A stretch of 39,966 nt of DNA. It comes from Pelagophyceae sp. CCMP2097 (Eukaryota; Sar; Pelagophyceae). Under the pieces are notes generated by a model. That model had not been told where the DNA came from, made no database searches, and saw only the letters and a list, made by a program, of their open reading frames with translations. This document shows, piece after piece, positions 1 to 9,657 of this stretch (position 1 is the first letter of the stretch; each line of letters begins with the position of its first letter). The stretch is taken from positions 308,188-348,153 of the forward strand of contig MU657206.1 of assembly GCA_026770575.1 (NCBI GenBank), written 5' to 3'. A program made the position numbers and the translations under genes.

Positions 1-140
1 TTTTCTTCCCAAAGGTGGAACCTCACGGATGGACCCGGCGACGGATGGACAAACAGACAGACAAACGGACAGACAGACAGACATAATTGCCCCTTGCCGT
101 AAACTGACGTTGAATAAACGGCAAGGACCCTTCGGGTCCT
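1..140. repeat. Left copy of long inverted repeat
   Basis: These bases recur as the reverse complement near the right end (39731-39912). The shared parts in order are an opening block (1-47), a GACA-type microsatellite (about 48-82), a short ATAATTGCCCC block, and a hairpin core (92-140). Relative to the right copy this one lacks about 35 nt just before the core, so the first hairpin arm is cut to nine bases (92-100) while the second arm (118-140) is complete. The window starts inside the repeat, so its outer limit is unknown. Confidence 0.85.
48..82. repeat. GACA-type tetranucleotide microsatellite
   Basis: An imperfect run of GACA/AACA units. The mirror copy at 39830-39870 reads TGTC/TTGT and differs in unit number and order, as expected of slippage after the two copies separated. 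Confidence 0.85.
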
Positions 141-676
141 CAATAAAACAAAACATGAGGGTGAAAAACCACCTGATCCAAGAAAGGTTGTCCGGTTGTC
201 AAAACATGAAAGTGGGTTGTCCGGGGTCAGACTTGAGGACGCTCCGGGGAGGGCTTCCTCTTGACTCGCACGCATGCGTGCGGGGACATTGCTTCCACCC
301 TGAACGGGGCTGGACCAACGTTGTCCGACGGCATTCCACAAAGAGCTTTGGTCACCACTCCATCCACGATGCGCTGGTCGTCCCGCTCCCGTCGGCCGAG
401 ACTGCCTACCCCGCGGCGCGCACGCCCGTTGTGCCACATGCAAGGCCGGCTCGATAATTGGGACAGTCTTACACGTATCTTTCCTTTAAAGTTCCCGCTC
501 GACCCCGCCGTGAAGCCGCTCGGTCATGCGGCGCGCCCGTCGGCTCTTAGTCGCTTTTGAACCAACTAATTTGCGAAAGGAGCATCGACCGCCGCGCGTC
601 GGGTCTGCGAGGCGCAGAGTCAAGGGCGGCAGAGTCAAGGGTCGGGCGCCGTCGGTCAAAGGGAAACATTCCGGTG
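141..676. other. Intergenic, no gene seen
   Basis: I see no conserved domain in any frame here; the open frames look like products of GC-rich composition. There are two nearby copies of GGTTGTCCGG (187-196 and about 213-222) and a CGCACGCATGCGTGCG near-palindrome around 267-282. Nothing else is supported. Confidence 0.5.
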
Positions 677-2242
677 TCACTCGTCGAGGGCGGAAGCATG
701 CATCGCAACGCACGGGGGCGGCGCGTTGACCGCCGCTGGCTTCCTTGCGGGCGGTGGCGGCGGCGGGGTTCGAGGCGACCGCGGCTCGGACGGCGGCGGC
801 GGTCTCGCCGCGGCCGCCGTCGCCTGCGGCGGGGCCGCCGCGGGCGCGTCGCTGACGACGAGGGCCCCCGCGGCGGCGCCGAGGCCGCTGCCCCGCCTCG
901 AGAGGCCCGACTTTAGGGGCGCGGGTCGACGTTGCGTCGCGGACGGCGCCGACTTACGGCGCGCCGTCGCCTGCAGTGTCTCCGTCGAGGGGCCTCTGTC
1001 GAGGCAGCGTACTCGAGCCCGTCGGACGTCTCGAGATCGAGGGGCGCACCTGCGGGGCCTTTGCGTCGGCGTCGCCGGCCGCTCCGTCGGCCGCGGCGAG
1101 GTGTTCCTCGGCGCGCACAAAGGCCTTGAGGCTGGCGTCGCAGTGGTGCGCATAAAAGTCTGCGGCGCGGTCGACGGCAATAGCGGCCTGCCACCAAACA
1201 TCCAGCGCCGCGCGGCGCGCCTCGAGGAAGTCGGGCGCGAACTTGTCGTAGGCGAGGCGGTGCTTGGGCGCAAACGCCGCGCCGCCGAGGCGCCACCCCA
1301 GTGACGTTTGAACCGCGCCGTGCAGCTTCTCAAACGCGCTGAAGCGCTGCCACACGGCCCATTTTCGCACCCTCTCGTGCTCCACCTGAGGGGCCTCTTG
1401 CGATGCGCGAAAACACGGGCCCCGGACGGCGGGCGCACCTTGGTCGCGTCGAGGCGGAGAGCGCAGACCACCTCGTACTCGGCGACGGGCGATTTGCCCT
1501 CGGTCACGCGCGCGCGCCGCACGCGCGACACGAACCGCGGCTGCGCCGAGAATGAAGCGCGCATCGGCGCGTCGGCCACGCCTACAGAAGCGCCTCGGAC
1601 GGCACCCGAGGCCTGCCCCTGGGTCCGGCGCGCGCGGCCGGCGGGCGCGGCGCACCCGTGGCGACGCGCCGCCGCTCGAGCTCGGCGCGGGCGCAAAAGT
1701 GGAGCGTTTTCTTCAGGGCCGACTCGTCGGCGAGCAGCTGCAAGACGATTGCAAAGTCGACCTCGGCCGTCGGGGTGTCGCTGACGCCCACGAGGACGTC
1801 GCCCACGCGCACGCCGCCTGCGGCAACGCTCCGGCGGCGGCAGGCGGGCCGCGGCGCGCGCACCGTGCCGCTGCACCGCGCCGAACTTGCCGTCAGGGAG
1901 CCGCTCCCACGCCACGATCACCGCCGCGCGCCCGGCGCCGTCGTCCTCGAGCCTGCGCCGTGCATTCCGGGGCGTCCGTCGCTCCTTCGGGGGCCTCTTC
2001 GAGGAGCGTCTGCCGCCGCCGAGGCATCGACTCACACGAGACCATAGGGCCCGCGGCTGGGAACGCGGACGGACACGACAGGGTCGTGGTCGGTGGACCG
2101 CGCGGGTCCCAGCGACGCAGCCATGCGCCCCGATCTGTCCCGGGAGACGCGAGGGGCGCCGCGCGCTCCGACCGGGCTCCCCCAACGCGCACCACCTCGT
2201 CTCGCGAGCCAAAGAACCGCGGTCTTGGAAAGCTTCGAACAA
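677..2242 (-). CDS. PDZ-PX domain protein (sorting-nexin-27-like, no FERM domain seen)
   Basis: Probable membrane-trafficking adaptor: PX domains bind phosphoinositides and PDZ domains bind C-terminal peptides. Proposed exons, in transcript order: about 2010 (start uncertain) to 1864, 1817-1656, 1581-1439, 1385-1050, 970-677; all joins keep frame and all four donors begin GTGCGC. The PDZ domain spans exons 1-2 (WERLPDGKFG, then GGVRVGDVLVGV as the carboxylate-loop and strand region). The PX domain spans exons 3-4, with the conserved VWQRFSAFEKLH (phosphoinositide-binding Arg) and FLEARRAALDVWW. The last exon is Pro/Ala-rich with no visible domain. The first exon has no in-frame ATG, so a further 5' exon is missing, possibly around 2030-2440. 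PDZ next to PX is the SNX27 order, but SNX27 continues into a FERM domain. Domain calls are firm, the 5' end is not. Confidence 0.72.
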   Translation of the reverse strand: MFEAFQDRGSLARETRWCALGEPGRSARRPSRLPGQIGAHGCVAGTRAVHRPRPCRVRPRSQPRALWSRVSRCLGGGRRSSKRPPKERRTPRNARRRLEDDGAGRAAVIVAWERLPDGKFGAVQRHGARAAARLPPPERCRRRRARGRRPRGRQRHPDGRGRLCNRLAAARRRVGPEENAPLLRPRRARAAARRHGCAAPAGRARRTQGQASGAVRGASVGVADAPMRASFSAQPRFVSRVRRARVTEGKSPVAEYEVVCALRLDATKVRPPSGARVFAHRKRPLRWSTRGCENGPCGSASARLRSCTARFKRHWGGASAARRLRPSTASPTTSSRPTSSRRAARRWMFGGRPLLPSTAPQTFMRTTATPASRPLCAPRNTSPRPTERPATPTQRPRRCAPRSRDVRRARVRCLDRGPSTETLQATARRKSAPSATQRRPAPLKSGLSRRGSGLGAAAGALVVSDAPAAAPPQATAAAARPPPPSEPRSPRTPPPPPPARKPAAVNAPPPCVAMHASALDE

Positions 2243-2535
2243 CGAGAAGTCCAGGTTTGGATTTGATAAAAGCCGAATGACGCTTGGCTGGGCTCGGGCG
2301 CCGGGTTCCTTGATCCGGATCCGCCGGGATCCGTCGGCGACACGTAGCTCTTTGTCGCTGTGGCTCGTTCGAGAAGCTTGCGCGTCTTGAGGTAGTAAAC
2401 TTTTGAGTTTTTCGAAGTCGGTGCAAATAATGATACAAATGTGGATTTTATTTTCACTCGTGCTATCGGTTACACCGACTCGGTTGTGTAGACAGGTAGG
2501 AACTTGCCTCCCGCGCGCGCCGGGTCTGTGCGCCC
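2243..2535. promoter_or_regulatory. Divergent intergenic promoter region
   Basis: It lies between the PDZ-PX gene (leftward) and the SH3-EML gene (rightward). An AT-rich island at about 2390-2470 stands out from the GC-rich surroundings. The missing first exon of the PDZ-PX gene may lie here. No specific factor site is recognised. Confidence 0.4.
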
Positions 2536-5500
2536 ATGGCGAGCGTGAGCTGGGCGAGAGCGCTGTACGACTACGAACCCCAAGGTGCGCTCGCGTTTTA
2601 GAGGGGCGTCGCGGACGGAACAGTTTGCTTTCCGTCTACGGCGAGGCCGTCACGCATTTGCGTGTAGATGAGGACGAATGCGAGCTGCACAAGGGCGAGG
2701 TGATCGAGATCCTCGACTCGGGCGACACGGACTGGTGGCGCGCGCGCGTCGGTGCGTGAATTTCCGCAACTATGGGCCGAGGGCGCGCCCCTCGTCGCGG
2801 CGCCGCGTCCGCGCCGGTTCCGCGTCCGATTGCGGCGGGCGCTAGACGGCCGCGCGGGTGACGTCCCCGCGGCGTACTGCGAGCTCATCGACGACTACGA
2901 CGAGCCGGCGGAGGAGGTGCCGGACGACGAGGACGAGGACGCCGACGACCTGTCGCGCTTCGCGTCGCCCGAGGAAGGGGCCGACTTCGAGCCCGCGGAG
3001 GAGCTCGACGACGGCAAGCCGCACAAGAACGCGTTTGACGAGCCCGAGGAGGGCGACATGGTCGACACGGCGCTCGAGCCTGCGGACGACGACGACGACG
3101 ACGACGAAGAAGAAGACGCGCCGCCGCCGCCGCGGCCGGCTAAAGAGGCGCCCAAGGTCAAGTCGACGTCGTTCCGCGCCGACATCCACGCGCCCGCGGC
3201 GCCCGCGGCGGCGCGCCGGGCGGCGGACGTGCCTGCAGCGCTCGAGCCGACGCCGCCGTCGTCGTCGCATTCGTCGTCGCAGGGCCGGAAGCGGCCCGTG
3301 GCCAAGTCGCTCCGCGCGGCGGCGCCGGTTTCCCCGCCCGAGGTGGCGCCCGAGGCGGCGCCTCGGCCGAAGGACCTCAAGGCGATGCGCGTGGCGCTGG
3401 CGCGCGCCGAGGCCGAGGAGCGCGTTTTGGCGGACAAGGCCGAGGCGCTGCGGCGGCGGCGCGTCGACGTCGAGGCGGCGGAAGACGACGACGACGAGGA
3501 GGAGGACTCGTACGTCGAGACGGCGGCGGCGCAGCGCCTCGCCGAGGCCGCGCGCCAGCAGAGCGACCGCGAGCTGGAGAAGCGCGCGGAGCAGGACCGC
3601 GACGCCGCGCACCTGCGCGAGGCGCGCGACCGCGAGGCGGCGCTGGCGCGCGAGCTTCACGAGGCCGAGGAGCAGCGGCGCGCGTTTGCGGACGACATCG
3701 CGCAGCTCCAGCTTAAGCGCGAGCGCATCGCCGAGGCGGCGCGCGCCGCCGAGGCCGACCGCGCCGCCGCCGACGACCGGCGCGCCGCCGCCGAGCAGGC
3801 CGCAGAGGCGGCGGCGAAGCGTCTGCAAGAGTCCGAGGCGCGGCTCCGCGCCGACGCGGCGGCGGCGGCGGCGCCAGGCCCCGACGCGGCCATGGCGGAG
3901 GTGATCTCGCGCATCGTGAACGAGCGGCTGACTCAGGAGCTTGCGACGCGCGACTCTGCGATTGACGGTGTGCGCGCGGCCATGGAGCGGCTCCAGCACG
4001 AACTCGTCTCGCAAGCCTCGCGGTGGCAGCAGGCCCTGCAGGATCGCGGGCCCGAGCAACCGGAGAAGCCGCAGCGCCAGCGCGGCCGCCAGCAAAGGCA
4101 GCAGCAGCTGGCGCCGCGGTCGTCGCGGTCCGAGGCCTCGGTGGTTGCGTCCAAGCGCGCCGCAGACGGCGGCGCCGCGCTCGGCCTCAAGCTGCCCTCC
4201 CTGGGCCGCCACGGCTCCGTCGGCGGCGGGCCGCAGTCGACGGGCCGCCGCGTCTCGCCGCGGTCCGCAGAGGCCCGGCCAAAGGTGCCAAAGGCCACGG
4301 CGTGGAAGCACCGGCCAAAGGCCGCCGCGGCCGCGGGCGACGCCGACACGGCGGCCGGCGAGCCGGCAGCGCCGGAGTTCGACGAGAACCTGCCGCGCGT
4401 GGCCTCGCTCAACTCGAACAAGGCGAAGAAAGCGCAGGCGGCGGTCTCCCAGCAGGCCGTGCGCGTCCTCGCGGCGCAGGCGGCCGTGCGCTACCGCGGC
4501 TGCAAGTCGACGGTCTTCGCGCCCGACGGCGCGCCCGCGGCGGCGGCGGCGGCGCCCGAGTCGGGCCTCGAGCTCGAGCACGCGCACGGCTACGCGGGCG
4601 AGCCCGCGCGCAAGGGCCACGCCGGCGGCCGCAATGCCCTGTGGACGACGGACGGCTGCGCGCTCGTCTTCCCCGCGGCGGCGCTCGTCGTGTTGCACGA
4701 CCCTGCCAAGAACCGGCAGACGTTTTTCCACGGCCACGCAACCAACGGCGACGCCGTCACCGCGCTCGCGCGCCACCCGAATGAAGACGTGTTCGCCTCG
4801 GGCCAGGCGGGCAAGCGGCCCAAGATATGCGTCTGGCGCGCGCCGCGCGACGACGCCGCCGACGCCGACGCGCTCGCGGAGCTGCAGCTGCCCGGCGCCG
4901 CGCGCGCCGTCGCGCTGCTGCGGTTCTCGCCCTGCGGCCACCTGCTCCTCTCCCTCGCCTCCGACGAGGCGCAGACGATGACGGTCTGGGACTGGCGCCG
5001 CGCGCAGGCGCTGGTGCAGCAGCGCTGCGGCGCGGCGCACCTCCACTCGCTGGAATTCCACGCTTCGCTCTACAGCGTCGCCGCCGACGCCTCGCCGGAC
5101 TGGAGCGTCGTCGCGCTGCAGCCGGGCGAGGCGCAGTACTGCCTCGCCTCGTGCGGCGCGCGCCACGTCAAGTTCTGGACGCTGACGCTCGTCGACGACG
5201 ACGACGCGCCGGCGAGCAAGGCGCGCGCCGGCTGCTGGAAAGTAGAAGGCACCGCCGCCGCCTTCTCCAAGCACCACTCGGAGCTCAACGACGCGTCGTT
5301 CACCGCGCTCGCAAGCGTCGTCGACGTCTCCGCCGCCGACGCGCACGCGCACAATCGGCGGCCCGCGGGCCGCTACGTGCTCGGCACGGACCGCGGCGCT
5401 CTTACCGTGTGGGATCAGGCAGACGAGCAAGAATTTTCGCAAGACAACGGCGACGAGTCGCCGCGCGCGCCGCGGTGCCGCTGGCTGCCGCGCGGCCGCT

Positions 5501-7008
5501 GCGTGGCCGTCTTCGCCGGCGCGCACGAGGGGTCGCCCGTGCACGATATCTGCGTCGCAGGGCTCAACCCGGAGCACCGCAGCCACCAGCACCTCGGCCT
5601 CTCGCGCGTCGCGTCGTGCGGCAAGGACGGCAGGCTCAAGGTCTGGCTGCTGGCGCCGCCGCTGCCCGTGGCGGCGCAGTCGACCAAGGTCGCCGCGGGC
5701 GCGGGGCTCTTCGAGTGCGTCGTCGACGTGGCCGTCGCGGCGCAGGCGCCGCTCCTCGGGCCGGCGCGGTCGCTCTGCTGGGACGACGCGGAGAAACGCC
5801 TCGTCGTCGGTACGCAGGGAAACGCTTTGGCGCTCGTGGACACGCCGTACCTCTCCTCGGCAGCGCTGCCCGCGGAACTTGAACCGCCGCCGGCGACGCC
5901 GCCGCACGGCGCCGACGCCGCCGAGGGCACGTCGCCGAAATCCATGCGCGCAGCCATGCACGCCGCGCTGCGCGCCGCCGCCGCCGCGGCCGAGACCGCG
6001 CACGCCAACGTCGGCGTGCAGATCTTCCACCACGCGCACGCCGGCCGCATCAACGCCGTCGCCGCGCACCCGACGGCGGCCGTCGCCGCGTCCGTGGGCG
6101 TCGACCGCACGCTGCGCCTCTGGGACTGCGCCGAGCGCCGCCTCTCGCAGCTCGTCCGACTGCCGGACCGCGCCACCGCGCTCGCCTTCCACCCCGACGG
6201 CCGCACTTTGGCCCTCGGCTGCGACAAGGGCGAGCTCGTCCTCCTCACCTGCGAGGGCGCCTCGCCCGCGCGCGGCTGGACTGTCTCGCAGCGCCGCCGC
6301 GTGCCCGCAAAGGCCAAGGGCGGCGGCAGGCGCCCGAGCGAAGTCGGCGCGGCGAACCGGGTGGTGGCCACGGGCGCCATCGACGGCGACGATTTTTTGC
6401 CCGACGCCGCGGACGGCAAGGCGTCGGGCGAGCGCGCCGCGGTGGCGGACTTGAAATACTCTGCCGACGGCAAAGTCCTCGCCGTCGCTTGCGCGGACAA
6501 GTGCATATACATTTTCGCCGCCGACGCCGGCTACAAGCGCAAGTGCGTCCTCAAAGGCCACAGCGTTGCGCCCACGCGCCTGGACTTTGACGTCTCTGGG
6601 CGCATGCTCCAGTCCAACGACTTGGCGCGCGAGGTCCTCTTCTGGGACGTCCAATCAGGCAAGCAGCTTACCAACGCGTTTGCGCTGCGCAACACGCAGT
6701 GGGCCACGTGGACGTGCCCGCTCGGCTGGCCCGTGCAGGCCGTTTCCGACGGTGGCGAGGGCGACGGCGCCGCCCCCGAGGCGCTCGCCGCCGTCGTCGC
6801 GCGATCCGGCGACTCCGGGGCGCTCGTTTCGCCCGGCGCGGCGAACCAGCTCCGGCTCCTTTCGTACCCGGCGCTGCGCGGCGCGTTGGCGAAGCACTAC
6901 GCTTGCCACCGCGACGCGGTCTCGGGCCTGGCGTTCACGGCCGGCGACGAACGCGTCGTCTCCGCCGGCGGCAAAGACGCCACGCTCGCCATGTGGCGCC
7001 ACACTTAA
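2536..7008 (+). CDS. SH3 / coiled-coil / EML-type WD40 protein
   Basis: Likely a large microtubule-associated scaffold. Exons 2536-2584, 2668-2751 and 2846-7008 join in frame to 1431 residues. The ATG at 2536 gives MASVSWARALYDYEP, the start of an SH3 domain (ALYDY motif, then EVIEIL, DWWRAR and GDVPAAYCEL), completed only after both short introns are removed (donors GTGCGC and GTGCGT). An acidic stretch follows (about 65-165), then a Glu/Ala/Arg-rich coiled coil (about 225-450), a basic Gln-rich linker, and from about 616 to the end a long WD-repeat region. The HGYAG segment, the LVVLHDPAKNRQ strand, the HPNEDVFASGQ motif and MTVWDW match the HELP and first propeller blades of EML proteins; ICVWRA, LRLWDC, VLFWDV and LAMWRH mark other blades. 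EML proteins normally start with a trimerising coiled coil and no SH3. The function is inferred from the family. Confidence 0.85.
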
Positions 7009-7290
7009 GTGCCGCCCCAAACCAAAGCTCTGTTCACCAGCTGTATCCACACTCCGTGCGTACAGCCTGCCCGAGCGACCAAAGCCTCCCCGAGCCCACA
7101 GCGGCTCGAGAACCTCTCCCCCGGGTTCTATTCTAATCAATCATCAAACCCGCTCATGCCATCGCCTCGCTCAGCTCGAAGGAGGACCCTCCGCGTCCCC
7201 ACTTCGAGCGACGCGGCCCGCGCCGACAACGCTTCTCAGAAGCAGCGAAAAAATTCGCGGCGGTGAAAGTTTAAAATTACGACTCGACCG
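7009..7290. promoter_or_regulatory. Intergenic region before the APEX2-like gene
   Basis: It holds the 3' flank of the SH3-EML gene and the presumed promoter and leader of the next gene. An A-rich run (7245-7280) lies just before the ATG at 7291. No recognised element. Confidence 0.35.
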
Positions 7291-9243
7291 ATGGCGCCGT
7301 CAAAGGCTGGCCCGTCGGGTGCAGCGTCGAGTGCAGCCGACGGAGGCCTCGCCCGCGAGCCGGCGGCGTCGACGGATATAGGCTTGCCGCGGGAGCTGGC
7401 GCTGTCGGCGGCGCCTTCGAGCGCGCCGCCGCCGCCGGGCCACGCGCCGCTGCACCTCGTGTCGTGGAACGTGGCCGGTTGGAAGACGAGCGTGGAGACG
7501 ATTGTGAAGACGGCGTGCTTCGACGCGGCCGACGGCGCTTCGGCCAAGGTCTCGGGCGCCAAAGTCGCAAACGGCGCGGCCAAGACGCAGCGCACGTTGG
7601 CGGCGTGGCTCGAGGCTTTGGCCGTCGACGTGCTCTGCATCCAGGAGGCCAAGCTCAAGTCGACCGAGGTTTGCGACCGGCAGCGCGACTACTTTGCCGC
7701 GTCGGACGCCTACGAATCGTTTTGGGCCTGCAACGACGGCAAGGCGGCCGCCGCGGGCCAGCGCAGCGGCCTCAACGGCGTCGCCACGTTCGCGCGGCGC
7801 GCAGGGCCGCACCGAGTGCGATCCGCCGACTGCGCGCCTCTCGGATTTGCCGACCTCGACGACGAGGGCCGCTGCTTGAAGACGGACCACGGCGCCTTTG
7901 TGCTCTTCAACTGCTACGTGCCAAACGCCGCCGGCGGCGCGCGCGCCGCGTTCAAGGCGAGGTGGCTCGGCGCGCTGCGCGACGCCGTACAGCGCGAGAC
8001 GAAGCCCGTCATCGTCGCTGGAGACCTCAACCTCAAGGCGCGCGGCGCCGACTCGCACTGGGCGCACCGCACCCTCGACGCGTCGCGCCTCTCCGGCGTC
8101 GGGGAACGCCTCGCCGCCGGCGAGGCGCCGCAGCTCGCGCAGGAAGACCGCCGCGTGCTCGCGGCGTGGGCGTCCGCGTGGCCCGCAGTCCGATCGGCGC
8201 TCGCGGCGCGGACAATCGCGCGCACGGAGACGATAAACCCGGAGACTAAGTCGGGCGAAAAGTTTGAGCGCTACCGCACGCGCGCGCGGCCCTGCGCCGC
8301 AGCGGCATGCAAGGACGGCAAGGAGGGCGCGTTGGTGCTCCTCGGCAAGTTCGCGCACTCCGAGGGCGCCGCGCGCGCCGCGTTCGAGGTCGGCGGCCTG
8401 GGCCTTTCCAAAGGCCAGCTCACCGTGGGCCTCGAGGGCTGCGACGTGGTGCTGCGGCTGCCCGACGAGGTCGGGTCGGCGGACTTGGCGGAAGCGTTTG
8501 AAAAGCTCGCCAGTTTGCGCGCAAAGTCGGCGACGCTGGCGGCCATCGTGGCGTCGGGCCTCTTGGCGTCGGGGCGCGTCGACCCGAGCACGGCGTGGCT
8601 CCACGCGCTACTGGAGGAGCAGAACATGGTCGACTCTTTCGTGGAACTCCACGGCGCCGCAGTGGAGCGCTTCACCTGCTGGGAGCAGTACACGAACCGC
8701 AGGTACGACAACGAGGGCTCGCGAATAGACTACGTCCTCGTCGCGCGGCAACTCTTCGAGGCGTCGAGGCCCGTTGCAGGGGCGCTCGACGTCGGCCGTT
8801 TGACGACCGAAGGGCCAGGCACCGCGCGCGCGGCGCTCGCGGCGGCGACGTTGTCGAGCGCGTTCCAGTGCGCGCCCTTTAGCGGCGGCGGCGTACCCGA
8901 GCCGCGCGCGGCGGACTGCGTGCACCACGCTTCCGTGGCGCCGCACACGGGCATCGTCTACACGCCACCTTCCTGGTCCGACCATGTCGGCGTGTCGCTC
9001 CTCCTCGCCGCCGTCGCGCCCGCGGCGGAAGCGCGCCCGGACGCCGCGCAAACGCGCGCCACGACGCGGGCGCAGCCCCACGCCAGGACGAAGCCCATCA
9101 GCGCGTTCTTCGCCCGGGCCCCACCCCGGGGCACGCCGCCGCCGCCCGGCGAATCGCGGGCGGCCAAGCGGCAGGCGCCGCCAAAGCCCGCGCCAAAAGG
9201 CTCTTTGGCGGGCTGGCTGAAGAAGCCCAAAGGCGGCGCGTAG
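7291..9243 (+). CDS. AP endonuclease 2-like exonuclease III family protein
   Basis: Predicted to cut DNA 5' to abasic sites and trim 3' ends in base-excision repair, probably in the nucleus. It is a single exon of 650 residues. Family motifs in order: LVSWNVAGWK (about 57-66), CIQEAK (catalytic Glu, about 117), FNCYVPNA (active-site Tyr), VAGDLNLKA (Asp and Asn, about 243-251), GSRIDYVLV and WSDHVGV (Asp-His). FTCWEQYTNRR before GSRIDYVL is the APE2 arrangement rather than APE1. About 130 residues between the GDLN motif and the DSFVELHG segment are extra compared with typical APE2 and carry no domain I know. The C-terminus has TKPISAFF, a PCNA-box-like sequence lacking the usual Gln; the zinc-finger GRF domain of animal APE2 is not visible. 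A basic tail ends the protein. Confidence 0.87.
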   Translation: MAPSKAGPSGAASSAADGGLAREPAASTDIGLPRELALSAAPSSAPPPPGHAPLHLVSWNVAGWKTSVETIVKTACFDAADGASAKVSGAKVANGAAKTQRTLAAWLEALAVDVLCIQEAKLKSTEVCDRQRDYFAASDAYESFWACNDGKAAAAGQRSGLNGVATFARRAGPHRVRSADCAPLGFADLDDEGRCLKTDHGAFVLFNCYVPNAAGGARAAFKARWLGALRDAVQRETKPVIVAGDLNLKARGADSHWAHRTLDASRLSGVGERLAAGEAPQLAQEDRRVLAAWASAWPAVRSALAARTIARTETINPETKSGEKFERYRTRARPCAAAACKDGKEGALVLLGKFAHSEGAARAAFEVGGLGLSKGQLTVGLEGCDVVLRLPDEVGSADLAEAFEKLASLRAKSATLAAIVASGLLASGRVDPSTAWLHALLEEQNMVDSFVELHGAAVERFTCWEQYTNRRYDNEGSRIDYVLVARQLFEASRPVAGALDVGRLTTEGPGTARAALAAATLSSAFQCAPFSGGGVPEPRAADCVHHASVAPHTGIVYTPPSWSDHVGVSLLLAAVAPAAEARPDAAQTRATTRAQPHARTKPISAFFARAPPRGTPPPPGESRAAKRQAPPKPAPKGSLAGWLKKPKGGA

Positions 9244-9657
9244 CCCGGGCCGACTAGCGTCGCCCGGGCCGGCTGCAGACGTCCGAAGAGCCTCTCAAAG
9301 GCGCTCGAGGCACACGTGCCGTGCGTCTCAAGGACGCGGTCGCTCGATACTTGAGACCCTCGTACTGTAAACTGGAGGATCCCCCTCTCAGGATCGTCTA
9401 CCAACCCGAGCTCCGAGTCGAAAGCTACAATTGTACTACACAAAATTTGTAGAAATAATTCCTAATATCCGCACGATTCCGCAACGGACAGTCAAACGTA
9501 TGTCGAAAAGTTTCGGGAAGTTGCAAGAAAGTCAGAAACTGCAAATTCAGAGTAAAACCGATTCTACATTATTGTGCGCGAGCAGCTGGTGGCGAGAAAC
9601 AGTCAGCTATCGGTACACTTCAGCTCGACAGCGTTGCACCTGGCCGGCGCGGTCGAC
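9244..9657. promoter_or_regulatory. Intergenic region with AT-rich core and palindrome
   Basis: The first 180 bases are GC-rich 3' flank of the APEX2-like gene. From about 9360 the sequence becomes AT-rich, with the TACAATTGTA palindrome at 9426-9435. This is the probable promoter of the IQ-repeat gene starting at 9658. The sequence GTAAACTGGAGGA at 9368 also occurs at 19982. Confidence 0.45.
9426..9435. promoter_or_regulatory. TACAATTGTA palindrome, copy 1
   Basis: A perfect ten-base palindrome, 222 bases before the ATG at 9658. It is one of five copies in the window, all intergenic. Its role as a regulatory site is inferred from placement only. Confidence 0.4.

Noticed and set aside
2842..6654. 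A 1270-codon open frame on the minus strand opposite the SH3-EML gene
   Set aside because: Arg/Ala-rich with no domain; GC-rich third positions of the real gene leave the antisense frame free of stops.
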